From Puffinus mauretanicus (lineage: Eukaryota; Chordata; Aves; Procellariiformes; Procellariidae): a DNA stretch of 64,000 bases. The stretch is from NCBI GenBank assembly GCA_023333565.1, contig JAJKFH010003256.1:372001-436000 (forward strand). Reading direction: 5' to 3'. How positions within the stretch are numbered: the stretch's first letter is position 1; every line of letters starts with the position of its first letter. Positions 36,301-47,323 of this stretch are shown here, one piece after another. The position numbers and the translations under genes are program-made. Under the pieces are notes generated by a model that was not told the DNA's origin, did no database searches, and worked only from the letters and a program-made list of their open reading frames with translations.

Positions 36301-39300
36301 GCGTGCTCCCTGTGCCCAGAGCCCGGCAGGGAACCCACATCCACAGCCACTGCCTCGCTCCCCAGCGGCTCTAGGCTCCCGCACCGCCCGTGCACAGAGC
36401 GCCAGCCCACAGTGTGACCGGGCGAGCACCGGCTCGGCCATGTCCACACACACCAAGCACCGCGCGGGTGCTGGGAGTGCCGCCCGGCAGGCATCTCACT
36501 TGCGCTCCGCACCATTCACCGTGCTGGGCCTCAGGCGGAGCACAGCCCGCTCAGCTGCCAGCAGGGTGTAGGGCTGGCCGGAGGAGGTCTTGCAGCCCCG
36601 TGCCCCATGGCACAGCCACCTCCAGTACCACGCGTGGGCAGGAACCCACAGACAGCAGCAGCTCACACGGGCAGCCAGCCCACAATAGCAACCCCAACGC
36701 AGCAGGCGTTGCTGGTTTGGAGAGCACTGCCCCGACCTGCCCTTGCAGCCACACGCTCTTGCAGAGCCATTGCCCAGGGCAGGAGGGCGAGGGGCTGGGG
36801 CAGGACGTGCCACAGCCGCACCGGGCTGTGCGCACCCTCCCGGCCACCACCGCCAGCTCCTGAGCACCCCCCATCCCAGTGCAGCACCCGGCACCGGTGC
36901 GGGGCAATGCCATGCGAGGCAGCCCACTGCCTGGCCGTCCTGCTGGGGCTCAGCGCTTGCAGAGGCCCGAGCCTGTGGAGGCCGGTGGTGCGCGGGGGAA
37001 GGAGGCAGCGAGACGGCGAGGACTCTCTGTGCCGCTATCGGCAGGAGCCATATGGAGCCGGAGCTTCGGGCACTGCCACGTCTGCCGGGGGGGACGGGGA
37101 CCCTGCAGCGAACAAAGGGGAGGGCACGAAGCGCCTACCTGCCTTGGCGGCCACTGAGGGGCAGAGGAAGGCCTGGAAACTGGAGGCGCAGAGCTCGCTG
37201 ACTGTCCCCATGCTGTGAAGGTCCCGTGCAGGACGCCACCAGCTCCGACCGGGCAGGCAGGAGCAGGCAGAGGCCTGGCAGGTGCTGTGCCCCTTGGCGG
37301 CAGGCTCCCCGGTGCCGGGGCCTGCGGGAAGGGTGCAGGCAGGGGAGCCGGCGGACTCCCCACTCTGGCTGGAGCCGGGGAAGGCAGCTCTGGCAGGGGA
37401 GCTCCAGCTGCAGGAGCCCACGCGCCAGCCCCAGCCAATCCCCGCCGCTCCCTGCCTGCACACCAGCCTGCTCCGCTCCCGATGCACTGGCCAGCAGCTC
37501 AAAAGCCACTTAGAGGATGAGGAGTTTGGGAACTCCCCGGCAGCCCCCCCGCCCCAGGCTGCCTGCCCCCCTTCAGCCCCCTTGCCCCCACAGGGAGCCG
37601 GCAGTGGGGTATTTTTAGAGCGGTTTTATCCCTCCGTATTAGAGCGTTAAGCATCGGGAGCCGGCGGTCGCGTAGCAACCAGCACTGCATAAAGGAAGGT
37701 GCACCAAGAGACACAACGCGGCTCTGGCGAGGCGGGGGGTGCTGCCACAGCCCCCGCTCGTGGGGCGCAGGGCCCAGGTGCTGATCCCAGCACAGCTCTG
37801 ACAGGCTGAACCTGCCCCATGCGCCATGCATGGGCAGGCCCACTGCACCTTCTGCCAGCCCCCCGGCGATGCCGATCAGACGGCTGAGCTCCAGGCATGC
37901 CCTGGCGGCAATGGAAGTGCCTCCCGCTCTGCCACGGTCCTGGGGTGCTGGGGGGCTCCTGCAGCAGGAACTGGGGGGGGCAGTCCTGCCCCAGAATCCC
38001 AGCCTCTGGGCCAGCTGTGGAGCTGGGGGGAAGGCGCAGCCCTCCTGCCCCCCAGCCCCACTCCACCTGCATCCCCCTAGCCCCACAGGCGCCAAGCAAA
38101 CCCAAACCGGACAGACAGCTCTTTCCCTCAAAGCAGGAGCGATCCCCAAGCACAGGGCACGGCCGTTGAGTAACAAACCCGAGAGCCTGTCAGGGCATGA
38201 GGTAGCGTCCTGTGGACAGCCTGGCTGCCCGCTCTCGGCTGCCAGGAGCCAGCAAGCTTCGCTCACCTGCGCCAGCAAGCACTGGGACGCGCTGAGCTAG
38301 GAGAAACCTGAGCCAGGCAGGTAGGAGCCCTGACGGGGCAGGGAAGGGCACCCTGAGAGCAAGCCACCCTCGCAGGCAGGAGGGGACCCTGGCTCCCGGC
38401 ACAGCTGCAGATGGGAGGAAAGGTTAAGGAGAAGGGCAGCTCGCGGGGCTGCGAGGGCAGCCAGGCGCTCGCCACCGATGTGACCAACCTTCTGGTTTCG
38501 GCACCACTTCCCCTTTTCCAGGGGCCGAAGTGGTGGTTGCCACATCACCGGGGGCCTTCGGCAGCCGGGAGGCACAAGAGCAGGCAAGAAGGGCTGGGGG
38601 GATGCGGGGCTGAGCTGGGCATGTGGTGTGGCGAGTGTCTGCCCAGGGCCCGGACCGACAGCCGGAGAAACCCCCGTGTGGCAAGGGCACTTGTGTGTGC
38701 TCTAGCCGGCTTGAAGCAGGGCCTGGCAGCACCTCCCTGGCTGAGCGACCCGGACACCCGCCTCGTTCCTCACACCCTGCCTGGGTGAGGTGGGGTGTTT
38801 ACAAACACCCCGGGGTTATGCTAACCACGGCTCTGGGCCCTGATCCTCCGCCTGCCGGAAAGTGGGGCCCTGGAGAGCTGCCTCCCCCCACCAGCCTCCC
38901 CCCTCCCTCAGGCCCAGAGCCCTCTGACCCCGACCCTGCTGTGATGGCCCAGCACACAGATGGGCTGAAACGACCACTCGGGGACACGCGGGCCATGCTG
39001 TGTCCCTGACATGTAGTTGTTGAGCGTCAGCAACGCGGCTTATTGTCTTCTGCTCCCGAACATCTCAGGAGAGTAACTGGCTAACTGCCTCTGCCCAATG
39101 CCATGCTGCCCGAGCCCCACTGGCCCCAGACCCTGACTCTGCTCTCTGAGCCCGGTGCCATCCCTGCATCGTTCCCACGTCTTTGACCTGGGAGCCCCAG
39201 AGCTCTGCAGAAGAGCTAGTCCCCCAGCCGAGCCCAGCGACTCGCCCTGGCTCACCCCTGCGCCATGCCAGGGAAGAGGCTGGTGCCCCTTGGTGCACCG

Positions 39301-41745
39301 GTGCATGCTGCAGTCCCAGGCTGCCACCAAAACAGCTGAGCCCCTGCCAAGGGGCCTGCCAGGGCCTGTCTGCAAACCAGGGCTGTGCAGGCTGGCAACG
39401 GGGAGAAGGCAGGGATCCCCCCCAGCCTGCCGGGGGACCTGAGAGCCCACCTCCCTTCGGGGTTCTCCCGCAACCTCGCACAGCTCACCCCACCTCCTGG
39501 CACTGGCCATCCCGCCCCAGACAGCGAGGCGCCCCCAGGCACAAGCTGCTTTGCAGGAGGCTGCATCAGCCCCGCTTAGAGAAATCCCTTAATCCCCCAG
39601 GCCAGAGAGAGCAGTAATCCCCCACAGGATTACCAGCACTGCCCAATCCCCCTCGCCCCGGGGCTGGGCCTGAGCCGAGACGGGGCCCAGCTCAGGACAC
39701 GGTGCTGAGACGGGATCGTGCTCCCTGCGGCAGGCTGCTCACCGGTGCTGCAGCTCGGCGGGGCAGGAGCAGCTGGGCCAGCACTGCCACCCCACTGTCC
39801 AGAGGCGTTTGCACCTGCACCGCTGCACTCAGCTCTGGTCTAGGGATGGGTTCAGCCTCACCGCCGTCCCCGCAGTGAGAAGGGGGTGGGAGTGTGACCC
39901 TGCGCCCTGGCAGGAGTGGGGGGAGCCTGCATCTGTGCCGCCAGCTGCTCGCCCCGGGATTTGCTCTCTGCTGAGGCAGACAGCTAGAGAGGGGCTGCAT
40001 ATCGCAGGGCAGACACTGGCATCAGCACAATCCCACCAGCAAGAGCCTCCCCATTGGGCTCCCACCACGCTGAGGCCTCGGCAGACCGTCCTCTGCGAAA
40101 CCAACAGAGCTCAAGGGCTTCGGGAGAGCTGCAGATCACGATGCACCCGCAGGTACAGCGGCAGTGATTTGGAGGTGGCTGTGCCGCCCGTCCTGCGCGC
40201 CGCCCTGCGGCTCCCGCGGCGTGGCGAGCAGGCAATTTCTGATGCTGACAGACAACCTGGGATGTCTTCCAGGCGATTCTGGGAAGCAGTGAGAAGCTGC
40301 TCACAGAATCATTCCCCACAGCACTCTCCCACTAATGGGCTGCATCCGACAACGCCTGTGCTGGGCCATGCACCAGCAGGGCTGGGCGCTTGCACCTTAT
40401 CTCATGCAGTAAACTCCCCACCGCTGAGCACAGTCACTTCTGGGGTAGAACAGCAGCTTCCTAATCGTCTGCATTGCACAACTGTGGAAGGCAAGAAGCC
40501 GGCCCGTGAGCCAGCGCTGCCAGCAGCAGTGTCTTTACCAGCACCAGCAGCTCCCGGGAAGAATGGTCACCAGCACGGCTCGCAGCATTGGAACCTTGGT
40601 TTCAGGTCTCTCCCACACAGACTCCAGCCTCCCCCTCAGCAAAGTCCTCGCTCAAGGAAAACCCACCTGCCAACCCACAGGAATCTGCCTCAGAGGGTCG
40701 AGGCACAGGCAGCGCCTTCCCACCCGGTCCTGCTCCTCGGCACCAGGAGGGAATGCTCCGTGGACACGGAGGATGGAGGAAAGCAGGGAAGCAATCTGCA
40801 CATGCATTAGAGAGGGGACCTGCAGCCCCTGAGCCACCTCATCGCACTCGGCCCACCCTGGGAGCAGGCCCTGGGCACACACCGTGGCAGGCAGACGTGC
40901 TCCCGAGCTGGGGTGGTTTGCAAGATGTTCAACGGACGCCACCGACACCAGCCTGCCCCGCAGACCTGCGGAGCCCGAACTCAGTGCTCAGAGGCAGCAG
41001 CTGAATACAAAGTGCGAGCGGAGCGAAGGCGTGCAGGCAGCAGGTCCCAGAGTCCGGCAGCGCTGACACTGCAGGCAGCAGGTCCCATGCTGCGGGCAGC
41101 TCTCGAGCTGTGGCCGCAAAGCAGCACGGCGCCGGCTGTACGGCGCCGGCTGTACGGCGCCGGCTGTGCGGGGCCGCTGGGGCTAAGCCCCGGGGAAGGA
41201 TGAGGCCGCGCCGCCAGCGAAGCGGGAGCTCCGGGGGCGCAGGGGGCCCCAGCCCCCGGCAGCTCACCCCGCGGGCCCCGCTCCCCGCGCTCTCTGTGGG
41301 CACCGGGTGCCGGTTTCCTCCTGGCGCTTCCTCCACCGCCCCCTCGGCCCCGCCCGGCCGATGCCGCGAAGGCCGCGGCCGCGCGTGGGCGAGCAGCCGC
41401 TGTCACCTGCGGGCGCGGGTCCCGCCACCCCCAAGCCCCAGCCCGACCCGGAGCCCTCGACCCCTGTTTTGCACCTGGGAGCGGCCCGGCCCAAACACTC
41501 CCGCCCACCCGGGAGAGCCGCCCCGCCCCACCGGGGACCCCCCCGCGGATCACGGACCGCCCCGGCCCCTCGCCCCGGCCCTCGACGGCTGCGTGACCGG
41601 GGCCGCGGGACTCGCCGCGGCCCGGCCCAGGTGAGGGTCCCAGAGCCCGCCGGGGTGCCGGGCGCTGCCCCCGGCCCGGCCCCGGCCCCCCGGAACTCCC
41701 CCCCCCCCCGGCCCCGCACTGACCGTAGCCGCCCTCCTCCTCCAT
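24355..41745 (-). CDS. CYTH1: CYTH1, cytohesin-1, ARF guanine-nucleotide exchange factor (complete)
   Basis: Cytohesin-1 exchanges GDP for GTP on ARF GTPases at phosphoinositide-rich membranes and also binds integrin beta-2 tails. Exons in coding order: 41724-41745 (start), 32067-32149, 30914-30978, 30053-30119, 29710-29828, 29289-29369, 29038-29150, 28819-28967, 28606-28717, [27274-27276 optional], 25592-25668, 25235-25306, 24692-24846, 24355-24433 (stop TAG). All phases agree and total 1,194 nt, so 397 residues without the microexon and 398 with it, the family length. Domains: coiled coil about 10-65, Sec7 about 73-202 with the glutamic finger E157 in [13 protein letters not shown] about 260-375, and a polybasic tail [12 protein letters not shown]. 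The N-terminus MEEEGGYVPSDL differs from human only in the first residues. Cytohesin-1 rather than -2 or -3 is supported by sequence and by the gene neighbours. Intron 1 is 9.6 kb and the other introns are mostly under 1 kb. Confidence 0.97.
25669..28605 (-). other. CYTH1: CYTH1 intron containing the microexon
   Basis: This 2.9-kb intron separates the two halves of the PH-domain start. Apart from the microexon, its notable content is an A+T-rich, polypyrimidine (minus-strand) stretch at about 27190-27400 in otherwise very G+C-rich sequence. A CACGTG at 28246-28251 lies close to a TGACTCA at 28255-28261. No other exon-like reading frame with family resemblance was found. Confidence 0.6.
27274..27276 (-). 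CDS. CYTH1: CYTH1 3-nt microexon (GAG), diglycine/triglycine switch
   Basis: On the minus strand the sequence reads pyrimidine tract, CTCCAG, then GAG, then GTACGTAC: a strong acceptor and a near-ideal donor enclosing three bases. The exon on one side (28606-28717) ends in ..CTA G and the exon on the other (25592-25668) begins GA GGC AGG. Skipping gives Leu-Gly-Gly-Arg, and inclusion gives Leu-Gly-Gly-Gly-Arg. Cytohesins are known to have exactly this alternatively spliced GAG microexon. It changes the PH-domain beta1-beta2 loop and shifts preference from PIP3 (diglycine) to less selective PIP2/PIP3 binding (triglycine). Position, base sequence and phase all fit. Use in this species is an inference. 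Confidence 0.88.
28819..29828 (-). CDS. CYTH1: CYTH1 Sec7 domain exons
   Basis: Exons 29710-29828, 29289-29369, 29038-29150 and 28819-28967 encode most of the Sec7 exchange domain. Readable landmarks are [60 protein letters not shown] (with the catalytic glutamate E157), [20 protein letters not shown] and [15 protein letters not shown]. The hydrophobic groove residues that contact ARF switch regions appear unchanged relative to the mammalian protein. The only obvious difference seen is alanine in KDKPTAERF where mammals have valine. Confidence 0.96.
32150..41723 (-). other. CYTH1: CYTH1 intron 1 (9.6 kb)
   Basis: The largest intron of the gene, between the seven-codon first exon and exon 2. 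G+C-rich sequence leaves long open frames on both strands by chance, but none shows a recognisable family, codon bias or splice-consistent continuation. Items seen: a hairpin-forming inverted repeat at 38502-38535, a small A+T-rich patch with MEF2-like and RFX X-box-like motifs at 37609-37679, and a 14-bp triplication at 41126-41167. Regulatory elements or alternative first exons could be here but cannot be shown from the sequence alone. Confidence 0.6.
41126..41167. repeat. 14-bp tandem triplication
   Basis: Three perfect copies of ACGGCGCCGGCTGT at 41126, 41140 and 41154. Each contains the palindrome GGCGCC. It lies in the CpG island at the start of CYTH1 intron 1. Confidence 0.92.
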
Positions 41746-42130
41746 CCCGCCGCCGCCGCCGCCCCGACCCCGCCCGCGTGACGAGGGCGCCGAGGCCGCT
41801 ACGGGCGGTGGCACGTGACGTAGGAGCGGGCGGTGCCAGGCAGACTCCTCCCCCTCCCGGCACCCCGCCCCGATATCGCCCCGCCCCTCCCGGTGCCCCG
41901 CCCCCCGAACCGAGCCGAGCCGAGCCGATTCACAGACACCACGAGTTTATTGCCCGCGGTCCCGGCAGCAGCGCCCCGTCCCCGCGGGGACCCCGCCGGC
42001 GCCTCCCGCGCCCAGCGCGGGGCCGGGGGCAGAGGGTAGCGGGGCCCTGCCCGGGGGGGCCAACGGTTCCACTGCGACTTGCACAGCGGGAGGCGGGGGG
42101 GTGCAGCCCGGTCCGGGCAGGGGGAGGCAG
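41130..42130. promoter_or_regulatory. CYTH1: CpG island with the CYTH1 promoter and the USP36 3' end
   Basis: About 1 kb of extremely CpG-dense sequence spans CYTH1 exon 1 (ATG at 41745-41743). Upstream of the ATG on the gene strand are GC boxes (around 41767-41774 and 41801-41808), a CACGTG E-box (41812-41817) overlapping TGACGTA (41816-41822), and no TATA box, as usual for broad CpG promoters. The transcription start is probably between about 41750 and 41900. The right part of the island overlaps the USP36 last exon and its poly(A) signal at 41946-41951. Confidence 0.8.
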
Positions 42131-42708
42131 AGCCGGGCAGGGGAGCAGGGCGGGTCCAAGAGAAGGGTAGGAGGGGTCGGAGCATCCCCGGGCCATGCCC
42201 AGGAGACGAACACCAGCCCTGGTGCTCCCAGCGCTGCAGCGAGGCGATGTCCCCCTCCCCAGGGGGCTGTGGGTGGCACATTAACCCAGAGCAGCAGGGA
42301 CGATCTTCAGGCACTTTCCAGGAGCCCCCCTAAGCCTTAAACTCCAGGCTGGGTGGGAGAAGGGGCGGCTCCAGACCCAGGCAGAGGCACAGAGGAGCTG
42401 GGGGGGGAGCCTGGACAAGGTAGGGGAGCGGGTATCCCCTTACCCCAGAGCAGGTCAGAGCTTGACAGGCTCCTCCTCAGCTGGAGAGCAGAGGGAAGCA
42501 GCCCCAGCCCACAGGGACCCCGGGGGCTGCAGGGACAGCAGCTCCCAGAAGGGGAAGGCATGACCCCCCCAGGGCTGGGGCCCTGGAGACACAGGGGACC
42601 TATGTCCCCTCCGTTCTCCTCCACAGCAGGGTCCACTAGCAGCTCCCAGGACAGCACTCCCCTGCCGGTCCTTGCTCCATTCACTGGCTGGGGGATGCAG
42701 ATCTCCAC
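41930..42708 (-). other. USP36: USP36 3' UTR last exon (probable)
   Basis: The stop codon exon appears to end two bases before a strong donor (GAG|GTGAGC, donor at 42780-42781). A 73-bp intron with a GCTAAC branch-like site follows, and the acceptor TCCATCCAG lies at 42709-42710. The final non-coding exon then runs to the AATAAA at 41946-41951. Splicing is inferred from the sites only. Confidence 0.6.
41946..41951 (-). terminator. USP36: USP36 poly(A) signal AATAAA
   Basis: TTTATT on the plus strand within ACGAGTTTATTGCCC, the only such signal between the USP36 stop and CYTH1 exon 1. It lies about 200 bp from the CYTH1 start codon. Confidence 0.78.
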
Positions 42709-42782
42709 CTGGATGGAAAGGAGCAGTGTTAGCACCCCGCCAGGCAGCCCCCCCCTCCCTGCCCCCCCCAGGCTCGCTCACC

Positions 42783-45700
42783 TCAGAGCCGATAGCTCAG
42801 GCTGGCCACCTTGGCAGGATGCGTCACCGACCAGAAGTTCCGCTTGCTCTGCAGCTGCTGGAAGGGATTGAAGTGTCTCCTCCGCTCCCGCTTCAGTTTT
42901 TTAATCTTCTTTACCTGTACAGAGGCAGGAAGGCTCTTGGAGTCAGAGCGCAGAGTCCTCTGCCTCACCCCACCCGCCCCAGCCCAGGACATGGCCAGCA
43001 CCCACCTTCCCTCTGTCAAACTCCTCGTCCCACTCATCGATGACGGTCTCGTTCCGGGCCCATGCTGCGTCCCGAATGGCATCCTGGCTGACAGCCGAGA
43101 TCTTGCCCTCCCAGGTCAAGACTGCAGAGCAGCACAGTCAGCAGGGAGCACCACACTGTGCACTGCTGCACCCGCCTGCGCAGGGCCCCCACCCCAGGCC
43201 AGCAGCTAGAGCCCCTCACTCACAGCACCCCCAACAGCCCCTCGGCCAGGTGCATCTGCCCGGCTCTAGAAGCCCCCGCAGCTGCCTGTGCTGGTGCTGG
43301 GGGGAGCCCAGGCCCTGGCAGAGCACGGAGGGCTCTGCCCACGTCCAGGGCTCAAGGCAGGGGACCCACATGGCTGTTTGCCCACTCAGGTGAGCAGGGA
43401 TTACCTTGTTTGCCATAAGCCTTGTCCAAGGAGTTCCTGAGCAGCTCCTCCACCACACTGGACTCCTCCTGGCTCCCAGGTGCTGTGCCAGCCCCAGGGC
43501 TGGGCTCAGGGCTTGGGGCAGCCAGGGAGCGCCTGTACCCATCTCCAGCCTGGCTGTCCCAGGCACACGCTGCCACTGCAGAAAGAGGAGGGGTCAGGAC
43601 AAGCCGGAGGAAGCAGAGGGAGCTCCTGTGTCGCTCCATCTCCAAGGCAGATCTCGCCCCAGTAGACACTGTCGGGACTAACAAGGTCCTGATGGCGCAG
43701 GGTGTTTGGGCACACTCGCGCCTGTCCAGGGCAGGGAAGAACGGGGGGTAAATCTTCACCTCTCAAGGGGCCTGTCCCCATGAGTCTGGAGAGGAGCACA
43801 CCCTCATACAGGGTACAACCAGGCAGCTCTCCTGCATGAGCAGCATGCAGGCCTGCGGGCAGGTCAGCCGAGGACAGGGATCGGGAAGACAGGCACCATC
43901 AGGCAGTTGTGGGGACCAGCAAGCACCGGGGACCAGACACCAGTGTTCTGAGGGGCTGCGTGGGCAGACGAGCAGCCCGCTGTCCCCTGCCAGGCACCAG
44001 GCAGGGTGAGGGCACACGGTCATACCTGGGGTGCTGTCTGCGGCGTGGACGCCATTGGCAGCCGGCTCCGAGGCTGGGCTGCTAAGGCTTTCCCTCCTCT
44101 TGCGCTTGCGGTGCTCGCTCTCTCCAGCCCCAGCCTCCACGCTCCACTGCTGCTTTGTCCTCCAGGGCCCTGTCTCAGCCCTCCTAAAGCTGGGGAAGGC
44201 AGCAGGGGTCAGCTGGCTCTAGCCAGACCAGAGGGGAAGAGTTTGAGCTCCCCAAGGGGCAACGGGACACAGGGACATCCACACCCGGTGCTGCACTCAG
44301 GGAGGGGTGAAACCACCCCCAGCAAGCCAGTGCTTCAGCTGGCTCCATGGCAAGGCTCATCCCACCCACAGAAAGACAAGAGACACCCGACCGCAGCCCG
44401 GGAAGCCTGACTTCAGGCAGAACGGAGGTGCACAGGGCTCTCGCGTGCCCCCTGGCCCCTCACCTGCCCAAGGACAGCGTCCCAGAGCAGCGCTCTTCTG
44501 TCTCCTCCATTCTCCTCTTTTTCTTCTTCTTCTTGAGGGGGGAGATGGGCTCCATGTCCAGGTAAGTACTGGGGTCTGACACTTGCTGCTTGGGCCTGCT
44601 CTCCAGGTCCTGACAGCCCAGCGCCTCCCTGCCACCGCTGGGACCCTTGCCTGCTGCCTCCTTTCCCGCGAAGGACACCGAGCCCTCCTGAACAAGATTC
44701 TTCTTCTTCCTGGGGGGACTGGAGACCTCATCTGTGCCCTTCACAGGCGGAGCATGAGGGCTGCTGTCTGTTCCATGATGCTGCTTTCGCTGCTTCTTTT
44801 TGGAGGAACCAGGGGTGACCTGGCTGGGCTCCTTCTCCCCGCTGCGGGGAGGAAGGTGGTGCGAAGGGTGGGCAGTGGAACCGTTGGTCAGGGGGGAGGC
44901 TGGGAGCTGAAGGGCTGAGTTGAGGATGAAGCTGAAGGCAGGCTTTTCGGGATTTGGCAGTTTGAGAGCAGATGAGGACAGCCTGAAGGACAGGAGAAGA
45001 GGCTGACATGACCTGAAAGCCAGGTCAGGAGCAGGAGCCCCTCTCTTCCTCCCCACCCTGAGGTGCACAAGCACAATACCCAACTGCTACCACCTCAGCC
45101 ACGAAATCTGAATCAGACCCTGCTCTCAGAGTAGCAGCTGCAAGCGCACACAGTGACCCTGCACCTGCCCAGTGCCAGCCACATGCAGGGCACACGCTGT
45201 CCCACGGGGGATTAGGAAAGAGCGAGTATTACTGTAGCACATGCCCATGGTGAAGGTTACAAGGGAGACCCGGAGCAAGCCCTGCCAACCCAGGAGAACA
45301 GGAGAGCCGGCTGCCAAAATCACCCCCCGAGCCAGCTGCCGTGCCAGACAGTTGCCTTGTGGAGTACCCCAAGGCTGCCACTGGCCTTGCTGCCGTGCAG
45401 GAGCCTGGGAGCGACTGGCACCACTTACCTCGACTTGCCGAAAGGCCAGGGAGTGGAGTCAGGGTGGGTGGTGTTCGTGGGGTAGGTGTGGCCAAATTGT
45501 GGGTGAGGTTGTGCGTGGCGGTCACTTCCGCTCGCCTTCCGCGGGGTGCTGCCCTGCAGTTATTGACATAAATAAAAACTTGGTGGTCTAAAGAAAAGAG
45601 GTTTCCGTGAGCCAAGAGGAGATAAAAATAAAAAGGGGAGCCCAGAGAAAGGGGAGGGGAACAGACACAGATGGGGAGAGGGAAGTGGGGGGTGGTAGAA

Positions 45701-47323
45701 GAAGAATCAGAAGTGTTTTCAGTTAGATGCACAAAGGAAAAAAGGAAGGAAGGAAATTTAAAGAACAGAACCCCCAGTGCACTGTCCTGAGCCCTGGCTG
45801 CACAGCGGCACTCAGAGGGCCAGTCCCACGCTGCTGCCTGGGGAGGAGGCAACTCTGCAGCCCTCCAGCTGCGGCATCACCTGCTCCCACTCACCCCAGG
45901 GACACGCTACCCCGAGAAGGCTGGTGAGGCCGTCGCACCGCAGGGACTGGCACAGCCATCCCTCCATTCTGAGCAAGAAGGCAGGAGCCATTTCTCCTGC
46001 ATCACTCAGGGATGCAAACAACAGCAGGGGCCTGGCCCCCCAAGCCAGAGGGAGGGCAGAGCAACTGCTACAGCCCTGGGGCTGAGGGGCTCTCCCCACC
46101 TGGCTCCGGCTTAGCAAGGTACCCAGCATTAGCTCTACACTTGCCCCCAACACAAGCCCCAGTTCAGAAGGCACAAGGCGCCTACTGAAGTCTCCAGGCA
46201 GAAGCTCAGACTCACCTTTTTGGCAGAGAGCGCCAGCTTCTTGGCCGGTGGTGGTGACATGGTACTGCTCAGCTCCAGACCGGCCAACAGGGAGGTTTTC
46301 AATTTTGCCGGCTTGGAGTCTTCAGGGGCAGCCGGCTCGGCACCGGGGCCAGCAGGGAGGTCTGTGCCACAGTCTGTTTCCTGAGAGGTGCAGAAGCTGC
46401 TGGTTCCGCTCTTGGCCTTCTGGGACAGTTTGACCAGCTTCCCCACTGCGCTGTGCACTGGGCTGGCAGCACTGCTGCTGCAGGAGTCTCTCTCCAGGGT
46501 CCCAGCATTCTCCCCACTGCCCCCGGGCTCCTGGCTGGGGCTGGGCTCCAGCAGCAGCTTGGGTGAGGTAGGTGGCTGCTTGCTCTCCCAGGAGCTCTGC
46601 TGGGGCAGCTCTGCTTTGGCCCCGCTTGCGTTGCTGGTGTTGCAGAAGCCCTGAACTGTTCTGGGTGCGGGAGGCAGCTGTGAGAAGGAGAGCGGCTTCT
46701 TGGGCTTCCGGGCTGCATCATTGGGCAGTGCTGTGGCCGTGTGGGTGGCTTTGAGGGGCAGTTTGGGTGACGGCGACCCAGCAGGCAGCTTTGGCAGAGC
46801 AGTTCCGTTTGGCATCTTTGGCCCCGTCCCGAACGTGCTGCGGGCCACAGGGACCCCGACCTCCTCTGGCTCCGGCAGTTTCTTCTCCGGCAGCATGTCT
46901 GGTCTCTAGACAAAGAGAGAAAGAGATGTTCAGCAAGGAGAGAATTCAAGGAGCCAAGGACACAGAGCGATACTGCCATCCTCGTCCCTCCCCAGGCCCA
47001 CACAGGAACCCTTGGCTCAGCAGGATCCCTCCTGTGCACCGTCCTCCCTCGCACCTGCCCATTCGGAGCAGTGCGCCTGCCTCCCTGCGAAGCTGCAGCC
47101 CACCTGCCCTCGCAGAGCGGACAGAGGGGCAGCAGCAGCTCCCAGCTCTGGGAGCGCTGGCCAAGAGCAGCCTTCAGGACTCACCCGGCCCATCAGCGGT
47201 GAAGACAGGGGACCATTGGTCACAGTTTTCTTGACCTGATCAGAGATGGTGCCAGTATGGCCAGGCAGGCTGGAGGCAGCTTTGGCAATGGGCCCCTCCG
47301 AGCTCTTCCTGGGGCTGGGGATT
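42783..47323 (-). CDS. USP36: USP36 C-terminal low-complexity region and nucleolar tail
   Basis: Exons 11-18. Exon 46216-46905 (230 codons) and exon 44464-44982 are rich in Ser, Pro, Lys and Gly, with the conserved motifs [15 protein letters not shown] at the end of the first and a lysine cluster ([12 protein letters not shown]) in the second. Exon 45429-45553 has little similarity beyond SGSDR. It is accepted because its phase (0 in, 2 out) is exactly what the neighbours require and it has good splice sites. Exons 43006-43121 and 42783-42914 are again highly conserved ([21 protein letters not shown]). In mammals this end carries nucleolar localisation signals. Confidence 0.93.
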
